This document shows positions 7,801 to 16,355 of a stretch of 45,648 nucleotides of DNA, one piece after another. Location of the stretch: positions 1 through 45,648 of the forward strand of contig JAQXHG010000043.1 in assembly GCA_029007115.1 (NCBI GenBank). Direction: 5' to 3'. Within the stretch, counting starts at the first letter, position 1. Every line of letters begins with the position of its first letter. A program made the translations under genes and the position numbers. The notes under the pieces are model-generated. The model ran no database searches, was not told where the DNA came from, and saw only the letters and a program-made list of their open reading frames with translations. This DNA comes from a bacterium. Lineage in GTDB: Bacteria > Bacillota_I > Bacilli_A > RF39 > UBA660.

Positions 7801-7871
7801 TAAAAAATAACATGGGCAAAACATGTTAAATCTATTCTATCTAACATTAATATTACCTCTATTAATAGATT
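7801..7871 (-). promoter_or_regulatory. Possible attenuator in the tmk leader
   Basis: On the minus strand an 8-base inverted repeat AATCTATT (7871-7864)/AATAGATT (7836-7829) is followed by AACATG-ttttgcc-CATGTT (7827-7809) and then six T (7807-7802), immediately before the tmk ribosome site. The last hairpin is short (6 bp), so termination would be weak. Confidence 0.35.
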
Positions 7872-7931
7872 ACCATACTTTAAAAAAAATTAAAATAACT
7901 ATTTAAAATATTTTTTATAAATCTCTTTATC

Positions 7932-7960
7932 TTGAAGAAAATAATTTATTTTGCTAGAAT
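7932..7960 (+). promoter_or_regulatory. Promoter of rnhC
   Basis: TTGAAG (7932-7937), 17-base spacer, TAGAAT (7955-7960). Transcription would start about 7967, a dozen bases before the chosen ATG. This rules out translation from the in-frame TTG at 7932. Confidence 0.55.
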
Positions 7961-7979
7961 GTATGTGGATGTGAAAATT

Positions 7980-8918
7980 ATGGATAATAAACAAAAAACA
8001 ATAGTATTTAAAGTTAGTGATAATATAAAAAAACAATTAATTGATTATTATTATGATATGAGATGTGATAAAACCCCACCTTATGCAGTATTTCAAGTTA
8101 AACAATATGATTGTGTTATTACTTTATATGAAAGTGGGAAAGTAATGTTCCAAGGCATAGGTGCTGATATAGAAGCTAATATGTGGAAAGATTTAGAAAA
8201 CCACACTAATAATAGAAATATAGATGATGAGATAAAAGCTAAAGAAGAAAAAGAAGATGATAAAACTTATTATTACTATGATGCCATTGGTAGTGATGAA
8301 GTTGGTACTGGAGATTATTTTGGGCCAATAATAGTAACTGCTACGCTAGTTGATAAAAATACAAGAAAATTACTTGAAGATTTAAAAATAATGGACTCTA
8401 AAAAAATGACAGATGATAAAATTAGAAGATGCGCACCTATTATAATGAAAAAAATTCCATATGTAACATTTACTCTATCAAATTTAAAATACAATGAACT
8501 TTCTAATAAAGGCTTTAACATGAATAAAATTAAAGCCATATTACATAATAAAGTTTTATATGAATTATCTAATAAAAACATACCTTATCATAAAATAATA
8601 GTAGATCAGTTTACTACCCCAAGAAGTTATTTTAGTTATTTAAAACAAGAAAATATTAGTGAAAAAGTTACTAAAATAACATTTTTAACTAAAGGAGAAA
8701 GTAAACACTTAAGTGTAGCAGCAGCTAGTGTAATAAGTAGATACTTATTCCTAACAGAAATGGATAAATTAAGTGAAAAATATGGTATAACACTACTTAA
8801 AGGTGCTAGTGATAAGGTTGATGAAGTTGCTAAAAAAATAGTTTCAAAATATGGAAAAAATGAATTAAATAAAATTGCTAAAATTAATTTTAAAAATACA
8901 GAAAAAATATTATCTTAA
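7980..8918 (+). CDS. rnhC: Ribonuclease HIII
   Basis: Degrades the RNA strand of RNA-DNA hybrids (R loops, primers). The N-terminal TBP-like substrate-binding domain includes YESGKVMFQG (about residues 50-59), and the catalytic domain has the RNase HII/HIII signature GSDEVGTGDYFGP with Asp106, Glu107 and Asp112 in this numbering. The N-terminal extension and overall length of 312 residues fit HIII and not HII. I start at the ATG at 7980 (MDNKQKTIVF), which follows GGATGTG; longer in-frame starts fall within the promoter. It is one of only two complete plus-strand protein genes here and forms a single-gene unit. Confidence 0.93.
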   Translation: MDNKQKTIVFKVSDNIKKQLIDYYYDMRCDKTPPYAVFQVKQYDCVITLYESGKVMFQGIGADIEANMWKDLENHTNNRNIDDEIKAKEEKEDDKTYYYYDAIGSDEVGTGDYFGPIIVTATLVDKNTRKLLEDLKIMDSKKMTDDKIRRCAPIIMKKIPYVTFTLSNLKYNELSNKGFNMNKIKAILHNKVLYELSNKNIPYHKIIVDQFTTPRSYFSYLKQENISEKVTKITFLTKGESKHLSVAAASVISRYLFLTEMDKLSEKYGITLLKGASDKVDEVAKKIVSKYGKNELNKIAKINFKNTEKILS

Positions 8919-8972
8919 AAAATAAACTATTTATTATTGATATAAAAATCTAAAGTTAAATAATTACTAATT

Positions 8973-9008
8973 AAAAGGAATGTAAGTTGTAAATTACATT
9001 CCTTTTAA
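8973..9008. terminator. Bidirectional terminator between rnhC and the HdeD-like gene
   Basis: A perfect 13-bp stem, AAAAGGAATGTAA (8973-8985) with 8994-9006, and an 8-base loop, lying between two convergent genes with T/A runs on both sides. Confidence 0.85.
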
Positions 9009-9031
9009 TATAGTTCATAATAATCATTATT

Positions 9032-9592
9032 TTATCTTTTAAAGAATTTATCAATTTTCTTAATATTTTTCTTAAATACCATCATTTCACATATATCAGA
9101 TATAGAATATATAATTATTATTATACCAAACATTGATGTAATTATTTCAGATGATGAAATAGGATTAATAATAAATATTAAACCACATATAATAGATAAG
9201 ATATTAACAATTATTGCTAAAATCCATAATCCCTCATCTTCTTGTTTTAAAATTTCAACGAATCTTAATTTAGCTACACTACTTGTAATAAACCAAATTC
9301 CAAGGCAAATAGGAATCAATATCGCAATAGATTTTGGATGAAATAAAATTATTATTCCTAATAATAATAAAAAAGTACCAAGTAAACTAAAACCAGTTGT
9401 AAGAATATTATTTTTATTTTTTATTTCAAATATAATAAAATAGATTCCTGAAATAATAGCTATTATAGAAATACTATATGTGAATATTCCTAATGTAGTT
9501 TTAGGAAAAATCATCACAATAATACCTAAAATAATAAATAATATAGATGTTATTATAGATAAATTAATATAATAGTTTATCTTCTTTTTCAA
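9032..9592 (-). CDS. HdeD-like (DUF308) membrane protein
   Basis: A 186-residue protein of six hydrophobic helices in three repeated pairs, with the family pattern of LGI.MI.FP / LLGIIILFHP / ICGLIFIINP turns. HdeD of E. coli is linked to acid resistance; the biochemical role of the family is unknown. The start is a TTG preceded by AGGAGG with eight bases between; no suitable ATG exists upstream. It is a single-gene unit with a strong promoter and a perfect 24-bp palindrome covering the transcription start, so it is probably controlled by a dimeric repressor. A short basic tail (KKNIKKIDKFFKR) faces the cytoplasm. Confidence 0.8.
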   Translation of the reverse strand: MKKKINYYINLSIITSILFIILGIIVMIFPKTTLGIFTYSISIIAIISGIYFIIFEIKNKNNILTTGFSLLGTFLLLLGIIILFHPKSIAILIPICLGIWFITSSVAKLRFVEILKQEDEGLWILAIIVNILSIICGLIFIINPISSSEIITSMFGIIIIIYSISDICEMMVFKKNIKKIDKFFKR

Positions 9593-9607
9593 TTAAATTT
9601 CCTCCTT

Positions 9608-9631
9608 TTTAGAAAGTTTAAACTTTCTAAA
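9608..9631. promoter_or_regulatory. 24-bp perfect palindrome, probable operator of the HdeD-like gene
   Basis: TTTAGAAAGTTT followed by its exact reverse complement, centred at 9619/9620. It begins four bases after the -10 element of the promoter, so it spans the predicted transcription start and abuts the AGGAGG site. A T run does not follow it on the minus strand, so it is not a terminator. Confidence 0.6.
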
Positions 9632-9635
9632 TATA

Positions 9636-9664
9636 ATTATAGTTTTATATTTATAAAAATTCAA
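9636..9664 (-). promoter_or_regulatory. Promoter of the HdeD-like gene
   Basis: Minus-strand TTGAAT (9664-9659), 17-base spacer, TATAAT (9641-9636). Confidence 0.65.
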
Positions 9665-9773
9665 GATGATATTAAAATATAAAAGAAAAAATAATTAATT
9701 ATATATTAGTAAATATTTATGCATTAATAGAAACCAGTTTAAAAATTGCTTCTGATAATAAATTATAGAATAC

Positions 9774-9801
9774 TAAAAAAAGACTTTATGAATCAAAGTC
9801 T
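9774..9801 (-). terminator. Terminator after mutS
   Basis: Minus-strand hairpin AGACTTT-gattcat-AAAGTCT (9801-9781) followed by TTTTTT (9780-9775). Confidence 0.8.
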
Positions 9802-9804
9802 CTT

Positions 9805-12333
9805 TTATTTTTCACTTAATTTTTTTAATTTATCTAATAAATTTATTGCTTCAATTGGAGTGACTTCATAAGGATTAATATCTTTCATAAAATCTCTTAA
9901 TTCATCTTTCTTTGGATTTTCAAATATTATACCAAGCTGTTCTATTTTTCTTTCTGATTTAGTATTTGCATTTTCATACATAGTTAATAATTCATTAGCG
10001 CGTTTAATTACTTCATTTGGTAAGTCAGCTAACTTAGCTACATTAATACCATAGCTTTTATCTACGCAGCCATCCATAACTTTATGTAAAAATATTACAT
10101 CTCCATCTTTTTCTAATGCTGATACATGTACATTTTTAACATCACTTAATTTATTTGATAAATCTGTAAGTTCATGATAATGAGTTGAAAACATAGTTTT
10201 ACATTTAATGTTATTTGAAATATACTCAATTATTGCCCCTGCAAGACTCATACCATCATAAGTACTAGTACCTCTTCCTAATTCATCAAATAAAATTAAA
10301 CTATTCTTAGTAGCATTTTTAAGCGCAATTGCACTTTCTTTCATTTCTACCATAAAGGTACTTTGTCCACCTACTAAATCATCACTAGCTCCTATTCTAG
10401 TAAAGATTTTATCAAAAATTGGAATAACACACTTATTTGCTGGAACAAAACATCCAATTTGATTAAGTACTGCAATTATTCCAAATTGTCTCATATAAGT
10501 AGATTTACCACTCATATTAGGACCTGTTATTATAAGTATATTTGTATCCTTATTAAAAATTATATCATTATCAATATACTCTCCTTCAATCACACTCTGT
10601 ACTACAGGATGTCTTCCACCAATAATATTTACCTCATTATCACTTATAATTGGTCTTACAAAATTCTTCTCTTCAGATATAGTGGCAAATGATGCTATTA
10701 CATCTAAATATGCTATTTTATTAGATACTATTTGAAGAGCATGAATATTTTCTTTAATTGCCTCTTTTATTTGACAAAATATATCATATTCCAAAGTATT
10801 TAATTTATCTTCTGCATTAAGTATTAAATTTTCTTTTTCTTTTAATAGCGGATTAATATATCTTTCACAATTAGATATAGTTTGTTTTCTATCATAACCA
10901 AACTCTTCTTTAACAAGAGATACTTGTCCCTTAGGAACCTCTATATAATAGCCAAACACTTTATTATAACCAATCTTTAGCCCTTTAATACCAGTTCTTT
11001 CTCTTTCTTCTCTTTCAAAATTAGAAAGAAAATCTTTACCATTTGTTTTAATATTTCTTAGTTCATCTATCTGACTATTAAAACCTTCTTTAATTATTCC
11101 ACCCTCTTTAATACTAAGTGGAACATCTTCTTTAATAGAACTTTCAAGTAAATTATATAATTCATCAAAAGTTTCTAATAATGGTAAATTTAGAGCCTCT
11201 AATACTTTATTTATCAAAGGTAATACTTTAATACTATTTTTAAGTTGTAAAGCATCTCTTGCATTAAGAGTTGAACAAGCAACTTTACCAGTTAACCTCT
11301 CTAAATCATATATTTCATATAAATATTGACACAATTCACTTTTAAGTAAAAATTCTTTAATTAATTTTTCTACTAAATCTTGTCTTCTAATAATTTCATA
11401 TTTATCCACACTTGGACTAATTAAATAACTTTTTAATAATCTACTTCCCATTGCGGTTTTAGTTCTATCTAAAAAACCAAGTAAACTATTTTGTCTATCT
11501 TTATTTCTTATTGTTTCAACTAATTCTAAATTTTTTATACACTCTTTATCAAGTTCTAAAAATAATTTACTATCTACTAATTGTAATTTTTGTATATGAC
11601 TTAAATCTTGTTTTAATGCATTTGTTAAATAATTTAATACAAGTGATGCATTCCTTATAATTTTATCTTCTTCTATATTTTCAAATATATAATCATTTTG
11701 ATAGATTGTATCATTGTTATATATTGATACTAAGATATTATATATATTTTTAAATTTTTGAATTAAATGAGTATCAAAAGTATCATTAACTACAATCTCT
11801 TTTATATTAAGATTTACGATTTGACTTATCAATTTATCTTCATCATGACTTATATATGTAGATGATATTTTACCGCTTAACAAATCAGCATAAGTAAGGG
11901 CATAAACATAACTATAATCTGTAATACTAGCTATATAATTAAAATCTTTTTCATTAACTATTTCAGGTGATGTTATTGTACCAGCACTAACTACTTGTAT
12001 AACTTCTCTTTTAACAATATCTTTTGTAGTTTTAGGATCTTCCATTTGCTCACAAATCGCTACTTTATATCCTTTTTCGATTAATCTTTCTAAATATGTA
12101 TTAACTGCATGATGAGGTATTCCACACATTGGGACTTTCTCATCAAGACCTGCCTGTTTTCCAGTAAGAGTTAATTCTAATTCATGACTAGCTATTAGCG
12201 CATCATCAAAAAACATTTCATAGAAATCTCCTAATCTATAAAATAAAATTATACCTTCATACTCACTTTTAGTTTTAAGGTATTCTCTCATCATTGGACT
12301 AACTTTTTTTAAATCTACATCTTTTCTTTCCAT
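9805..12333 (-). CDS. mutS: DNA mismatch repair protein MutS
   Basis: Recognises mispaired bases and starts repair. From the ATG at 12333 the protein is 842 residues: mismatch-binding domain with GDFYEMF (Phe37-X-Glu39), then connector, core and clamp domains, and the ATPase with Walker A GPNMSGKST (about 604-612) and FDELGRGTSTYDG. Length is typical for MutS1; there is no Smr tail, so it is not MutS2. I reject the longer in-frame start at 12369 because it lies at the edge of the -35 element. No ribosome site precedes the ATG. The usual partner mutL is not in the window. Confidence 0.96.
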   Translation of the reverse strand: MERKDVDLKKVSPMMREYLKTKSEYEGIILFYRLGDFYEMFFDDALIASHELELTLTGKQAGLDEKVPMCGIPHHAVNTYLERLIEKGYKVAICEQMEDPKTTKDIVKREVIQVVSAGTITSPEIVNEKDFNYIASITDYSYVYALTYADLLSGKISSTYISHDEDKLISQIVNLNIKEIVVNDTFDTHLIQKFKNIYNILVSIYNNDTIYQNDYIFENIEEDKIIRNASLVLNYLTNALKQDLSHIQKLQLVDSKLFLELDKECIKNLELVETIRNKDRQNSLLGFLDRTKTAMGSRLLKSYLISPSVDKYEIIRRQDLVEKLIKEFLLKSELCQYLYEIYDLERLTGKVACSTLNARDALQLKNSIKVLPLINKVLEALNLPLLETFDELYNLLESSIKEDVPLSIKEGGIIKEGFNSQIDELRNIKTNGKDFLSNFEREERERTGIKGLKIGYNKVFGYYIEVPKGQVSLVKEEFGYDRKQTISNCERYINPLLKEKENLILNAEDKLNTLEYDIFCQIKEAIKENIHALQIVSNKIAYLDVIASFATISEEKNFVRPIISDNEVNIIGGRHPVVQSVIEGEYIDNDIIFNKDTNILIITGPNMSGKSTYMRQFGIIAVLNQIGCFVPANKCVIPIFDKIFTRIGASDDLVGGQSTFMVEMKESAIALKNATKNSLILFDELGRGTSTYDGMSLAGAIIEYISNNIKCKTMFSTHYHELTDLSNKLSDVKNVHVSALEKDGDVIFLHKVMDGCVDKSYGINVAKLADLPNEVIKRANELLTMYENANTKSERKIEQLGIIFENPKKDELRDFMKDINPYEVTPIEAINLLDKLKKLSEK

Positions 12334-12340
12334 ATAGTTT

Positions 12341-12369
12341 ATTATAATTTTTTTAAAATAAAAATTCAA
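12341..12369 (-). promoter_or_regulatory. Promoter of mutS, implying a leaderless mRNA
   Basis: Minus-strand TTGAAT (12369-12364), 17-base spacer, TATAAT (12346-12341), then seven bases (AAACTAT) to the ATG at 12333. The spacing to the ATG is the same as in the SEDS gene promoter. The -35 hexamer lies inside the descending arm of the upstream terminator. Confidence 0.6.
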
Positions 12370-12395
12370 TTATTTTTAACTTTTATAATTGAATT
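12353..12395 (-). terminator. Terminator after the AAA gene, overlapping the mutS promoter
   Basis: Minus-strand stem AATTCAATTAT (12395-12385) pairs with ATAATTGAATT (12373-12363) across an 11-base loop and is followed by TTTATTTT. Confidence 0.6.
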
Positions 12396-12407
12396 CTAAA
12401 ATATTTT

Positions 12408-13955
12408 TTAATATGTTATATCATTTTTAGTTATTGTCTTTAATTTCTTTTTATTTTTTATATTTTTAGTATTACTTGCATGCTTTATAACACTTCTTTC
12501 ATATACATTTCTTATAAATCTTGCATTACCAAAATTTTTAGTATTTCTATTCTCATTAATTAATTTATCTACTACATCTAAAGCATCATCTTCAAGTTCA
12601 AACCCAGATTTTAAAACCATGCCTTTAAATATTTGTATTAACTCTTCATTTGTATAATCATCAAATTCTAAAGTATACCCTATTCTTGATACTATTCCTG
12701 AATTTGAATTTAAAAAGTCTTGCATTTCTTTAGTATAACCTGCAAATATAACTATTAAATTATCTCTATAATCTTCCATAGCTTTTATTAATGTTGCTAT
12801 ACACTCAGCATTATATGAATTTGTATTATCTTTAACTGCTAGTGAGTATGCCTCATCTATAAATAATATTCCACCCATAGCTTTTTCTATTACATTCATA
12901 GTTTTAACTGCAGTTTGACCTACATATTCAGCAACTAAATCTTTTGAACTAACTTCAATTAATTTATTTTGACTAATATATTTTAAATTATATAAAATAG
13001 ATGCTATTAATCTAGCAACTGTTGTTTTACCAGTACCAGGATTACCAAGAAACACCATATGTAAATTAACAGAATTAATTTTAACCTCACCCTTAGTTTT
13101 ATCTTTTAATTTAATTAAATCGACTAAATCATTAAGTGTTTTCTTAACTTTTTCTAGTCCTACTAAGTCATTTAATTCTTCAAATACTTCTTCAGTAGTT
13201 TTATTAATTTCTAATTGTGGTATATCTTTATTAAATGTTATATAATCATATAATTTTTCTACATAACTGCTAAAAGACAAGTTAGTTTTAGGATAATTAT
13301 TAGTGATATAATCAAGTAATTTAATATTTTTTTCATCGCTTAGATTAATTTTATTACATATATAATTATATACATCATTTACACTTGGTGTAATACTAGA
13401 TAATTTAAAACAAAAATAATTTTCTAACTCATTATCATTAAATAAAAATTCTTCTAACTCTTCATGTGTACCACTAAGTATAGTTATACTATTACTATTT
13501 AACTGCGATTTAAAATTATAAATAAATTTCTTTTTGAAATTAGTATCATTCATATTAAGTGCATTTAATTGACTAAAACAAACTATTCCATTTTTATAAA
13601 ATTCACTTACATCTTCTTTAACTACACTATATAATGATACTCTACTAACCTTATCATTTTTAGTATATTTATATTTTAAAGCACTACTTTTAAGTATGCT
13701 AATAATATCATTAATAGTATTTTCATCTTTACTTTCAATTAAAATATTAAAATTAATATAATTAGTCTCTTCTTTTAAATTATAATTTTTCATATATAGA
13801 ATTATTTTATTTAATAGTTCTTTAGATTCTTCACTAATAAATAAACTATCTATATTTATTTCTTCTATTAATTCTTCTTGTGTATCTTCTTTTAACTTAA
13901 TATCACTTCCAAAAAAATCTTTATAAACATCTTGTAGTATTTTATAATTATCCAT
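12408..13955 (-). CDS. CbxX/CfxQ-type AAA ATPase with a degenerate N-terminal AAA domain
   Basis: The C-terminal half (residues 255-510) is an AAA+ module of the CbxX/CfxQ/SpoVK group: LVGLEKVKKTL, Walker A GNPGTGKT (304-311), Walker B ILFIDEAYSL (363-372), FAGYTKEMQDFL and SRI. Such ATPases remodel partner proteins. The N-terminal half (about 40-240) seems to be a second copy that has lost its Walker A: FNILIESKDENT stands where the P loop should be, IVCFSQLNAL where Walker B should be, and ILSGTHEELEEFLFNDNEL mirrors the FAGYTKEMQDFLNSN region. It is last of the five-gene TelA module, after a hairpin that may reduce its expression. GAGAGG serves as ribosome site. Confidence 0.85.
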   Translation of the reverse strand: MDNYKILQDVYKDFFGSDIKLKEDTQEELIEEINIDSLFISEESKELLNKIILYMKNYNLKEETNYINFNILIESKDENTINDIISILKSSALKYKYTKNDKVSRVSLYSVVKEDVSEFYKNGIVCFSQLNALNMNDTNFKKKFIYNFKSQLNSNSITILSGTHEELEEFLFNDNELENYFCFKLSSITPSVNDVYNYICNKINLSDEKNIKLLDYITNNYPKTNLSFSSYVEKLYDYITFNKDIPQLEINKTTEEVFEELNDLVGLEKVKKTLNDLVDLIKLKDKTKGEVKINSVNLHMVFLGNPGTGKTTVARLIASILYNLKYISQNKLIEVSSKDLVAEYVGQTAVKTMNVIEKAMGGILFIDEAYSLAVKDNTNSYNAECIATLIKAMEDYRDNLIVIFAGYTKEMQDFLNSNSGIVSRIGYTLEFDDYTNEELIQIFKGMVLKSGFELEDDALDVVDKLINENRNTKNFGNARFIRNVYERSVIKHASNTKNIKNKKKLKTITKNDITY

Positions 13956-13967
13956 TTAAAACCTCTC

Positions 13968-14004
13968 TTTTAAAAAATAAAGCATTAGAAACAATGCTTT
14001 ATTT
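13968..14004 (-). terminator. Terminator or attenuator between telA and the AAA gene
   Basis: A 12-bp stem AAATAAAGCATT-gtttct-AATGCTTTATTT (14004-13975, minus strand) followed by TTTT. It overlaps the telA stop and precedes the AAA ribosome site. I see no promoter between the genes. Confidence 0.7.
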
Positions 14005-15144
14005 AATATTTATTTCTAGTATTTTATCTTTTAATTCTTTCTCAATATTAACAAGTTCTTTTTCTGCTTCTTTTCTCTTAGTTCTACCCTCTTCATGTAT
14101 CTTAATGATTCCATCTAAAGTTTCAATTAAATTTTTATTAGTAGTTTTTAATGTTTCAATATCAACAATAGCTCTTTCACTTTCTTTAGCTATATCAAGT
14201 GATCCTTGTTTTAATGTTTCACTATTCTTTTGAAGCATATCATTTGTTAACTTACTAACAGCTTGCTGTTGCTCTAATGATTCTTTAGCATGATTAATAC
14301 CAAGAGCTAATACAATTTGATTTTTCCATAGTGGAATAGTATTGGTAATTGAACTTTGTATTTTTTCTACAAGTTCTGCATCATTATTTTGTAATAATCT
14401 AATTTGAGGTGCCATTTGAATTGAAATAACTCTTGTAGTCTTAAGATCATATATTTTCTTTTCAAATCTATTAATTTGAGCTTCTAAATCTTGTACTTTT
14501 TGTATATCCATTTGTTCATGCGTTTCTTCTGCTTTTTTCTTAAGTTCTGGTAAAGTTACATTTCTAAGTTCATCAAGTTTTTTATCACCAGCGATTATAT
14601 ATAATGATATTTCTTTGAAAAAATTTAAATTCTTTTCATACATTTCATCAAATATACTAATATCCTTTAATAATTGAATTTTACTACTATCTAGTCCTTT
14701 TTCTATACTATCAATATTTTTTTCTATTTTATTATATTTAGCAATTATTTTATTTATTTTCTTTTTAATTCCACCAAATAATTTTGCAATTCCTTTATTA
14801 TTAATATCCCCATCAAAATCTTTAATTTCAGATACTAGTTCTGCTAATAAGTCACCGACTTCTCCAGCATTTTTATTTTTAACACCATCTAATATATTAT
14901 CTGAAAAATCAGATATTTTCTTTTGAGCAGATGCTCCATACTGTAATACCTGAGTTGCATCAAATACATCAATTTTGGAATTAAACTCATCTACAGCTTG
15001 TTGTTCTTCTTTAGTAAGTTCATCATAATTTAGTGATTTTTCAATCTTCTCCTCTGTTATTTTAGTTTCATTAACTAATTCGTTAAGTTTTTCATCATTT
15101 TTTAATTCAGCTTTTTTCTCTACTTTTAATTCTAATTCAGCCAT
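13999..15144 (-). CDS. telA: TelA/YaaN-type toxic anion resistance protein
   Basis: A 381-residue, strongly alpha-helical, charged protein matching the TelA family (tellurite/toxic anion resistance; YaaN and YceH in B. subtilis): EFNSKIDVFDATQVLQYGASAQ, LPLWKNQI-like segment TIPLWKNQIVLALGINHAKESLE in the C-terminal half. Its biochemical activity is unknown. The start is the ATG at 15144 (MAELELK), preceded by GGAGG; an upstream in-frame ATG at 15156 overlaps that ribosome site. It is fourth in the VWA-XpaC-SBP-TelA-AAA module, and TelA next to XpaC is a known pairing in Bacilli. Confidence 0.85.
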   Translation of the reverse strand: MAELELKVEKKAELKNDEKLNELVNETKITEEKIEKSLNYDELTKEEQQAVDEFNSKIDVFDATQVLQYGASAQKKISDFSDNILDGVKNKNAGEVGDLLAELVSEIKDFDGDINNKGIAKLFGGIKKKINKIIAKYNKIEKNIDSIEKGLDSSKIQLLKDISIFDEMYEKNLNFFKEISLYIIAGDKKLDELRNVTLPELKKKAEETHEQMDIQKVQDLEAQINRFEKKIYDLKTTRVISIQMAPQIRLLQNNDAELVEKIQSSITNTIPLWKNQIVLALGINHAKESLEQQQAVSKLTNDMLQKNSETLKQGSLDIAKESERAIVDIETLKTTNKNLIETLDGIIKIHEEGRTKRKEAEKELVNIEKELKDKILEINIK

Positions 15145-15155
15145 TTTTTCCTCCA

Positions 15156-16355
15156 TTATTTTAAATAATCTATTAATTTATTATAGTAATCCATTTTTAG
15201 ACTACTTACTGTACTATTAATTGATTTTGGTATAGCTACTCCTATATTAGAAACATCATAATTTCCTCCAGTAATACCTGTTCTAAATCCATATTTTTCC
15301 CAAGCAATTTGAGCTATTTTTTCATCTTGTAGTGCTATATATAAATTTTTGCCTCCTTCAGTAAAAGCTGCAAAACAATGTGAATTCCAAATAGTAGGTT
15401 TTGGATATAAAACAACTATTTGATCTTTTACTTGACTAAAACCCGTAGGATTTGATGTAGCAAAATCAATTAAACTTTTTTCATAATCAACAATCATAGG
15501 TTGTCCACCCATTCCAGTCTTTAAATATCTTTCAAATAAATCTGCTGGTGTATTATTCATATAGCCTGATTTTTGATAAAATGTTTTTAATTTTGCTAGA
15601 TTTTTTTCTAAATCTTCATCTTTTATTTGACCTTCTCCTAATATTGAAAGTAAAAGACCATAATAAGTTGCACCAGGTGAAGATGAGACGGGATCTGTAG
15701 ATGCAATATTAATATTGCCATATAAATCTGTAAGTCCTATATCTTTCCATGTCTTACCTTGTAAGATATAGTTCATTAATTTATTCATATCAGTAATATA
15801 ATAAACACCATCTATTAATTCAACTATTTTTTCATTTATTAATTTTTCTACTACTTCTTTCCAAGAATATATTACTATCGGCGTATTTAATGTAAGTCCT
15901 CCATCTAATACTCTATATCTTGCACTCTCATTATTCTCCTCATTAGGTGATAATTTATAATAATCATAAAATCTTTGATCTGATGTAAACAAAGCATCAT
16001 ATTTACTAACACCTGGCGTATTTATTGTAACATCTTCACCTGATTCTATTCTATTTATTATTTGTTGATTTCCAAGACCCACACTTTCTCTAATTAATGC
16101 TTTTTGTACTGTTTTACCATTACTCCATGAATCAAATATAGGATTTATATTATACTTTTCTCTTAATATCTTAATTACTTCTTCATCTGCCAAGAAGTCT
16201 TCTTTTCCACCTCCGGTAGCGACATATACATCATATAAATATGTTGGAGGTACATAAATATGACCTTCTTTATTATTAATAATAACTTTAAATATGATAA
16301 TTACAATTATCAATACTACAAGTATTGAAATTCCTATTATTTGTTTTTTATTCAT
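15156..16355 (-). CDS. Membrane-anchored solute-binding-protein-like protein
   Basis: A 399-residue protein with one N-terminal membrane helix (about residues 8-26) and a large outward domain with the look of an ABC-type periplasmic binding protein: DVYVATGGGKEDF, KYDALFTSDQRFYDYYK, INIASTDPVSSSPGATYYGL, TIWNSHCFAAF, and QIAWEKYGFRTG near the end. There is no lipobox Cys. No ABC permease or ATPase is nearby, so it is more likely a sensor or scaffold than a transporter part. The ATG overlaps the end of xpaC by eight bases and has GAGGTG before it. It resembles the binding-protein half of the VWA protein two genes upstream. Confidence 0.75.
   Translation of the reverse strand: MNKKQIIGISILVVLIIVIIIFKVIINNKEGHIYVPPTYLYDVYVATGGGKEDFLADEEVIKILREKYNINPIFDSWSNGKTVQKALIRESVGLGNQQIINRIESGEDVTINTPGVSKYDALFTSDQRFYDYYKLSPNEENNESARYRVLDGGLTLNTPIVIYSWKEVVEKLINEKIVELIDGVYYITDMNKLMNYILQGKTWKDIGLTDLYGNINIASTDPVSSSPGATYYGLLLSILGEGQIKDEDLEKNLAKLKTFYQKSGYMNNTPADLFERYLKTGMGGQPMIVDYEKSLIDFATSNPTGFSQVKDQIVVLYPKPTIWNSHCFAAFTEGGKNLYIALQDEKIAQIAWEKYGFRTGITGGNYDVSNIGVAIPKSINSTVSSLKMDYYNKLIDYLK

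Noticed and set aside
9805..12333. MutS2 instead of MutS
   Set aside because: The Phe-X-Glu mismatch motif is present and no Smr domain is attached; the Smr protein at 42997-43260 is separate and far away.
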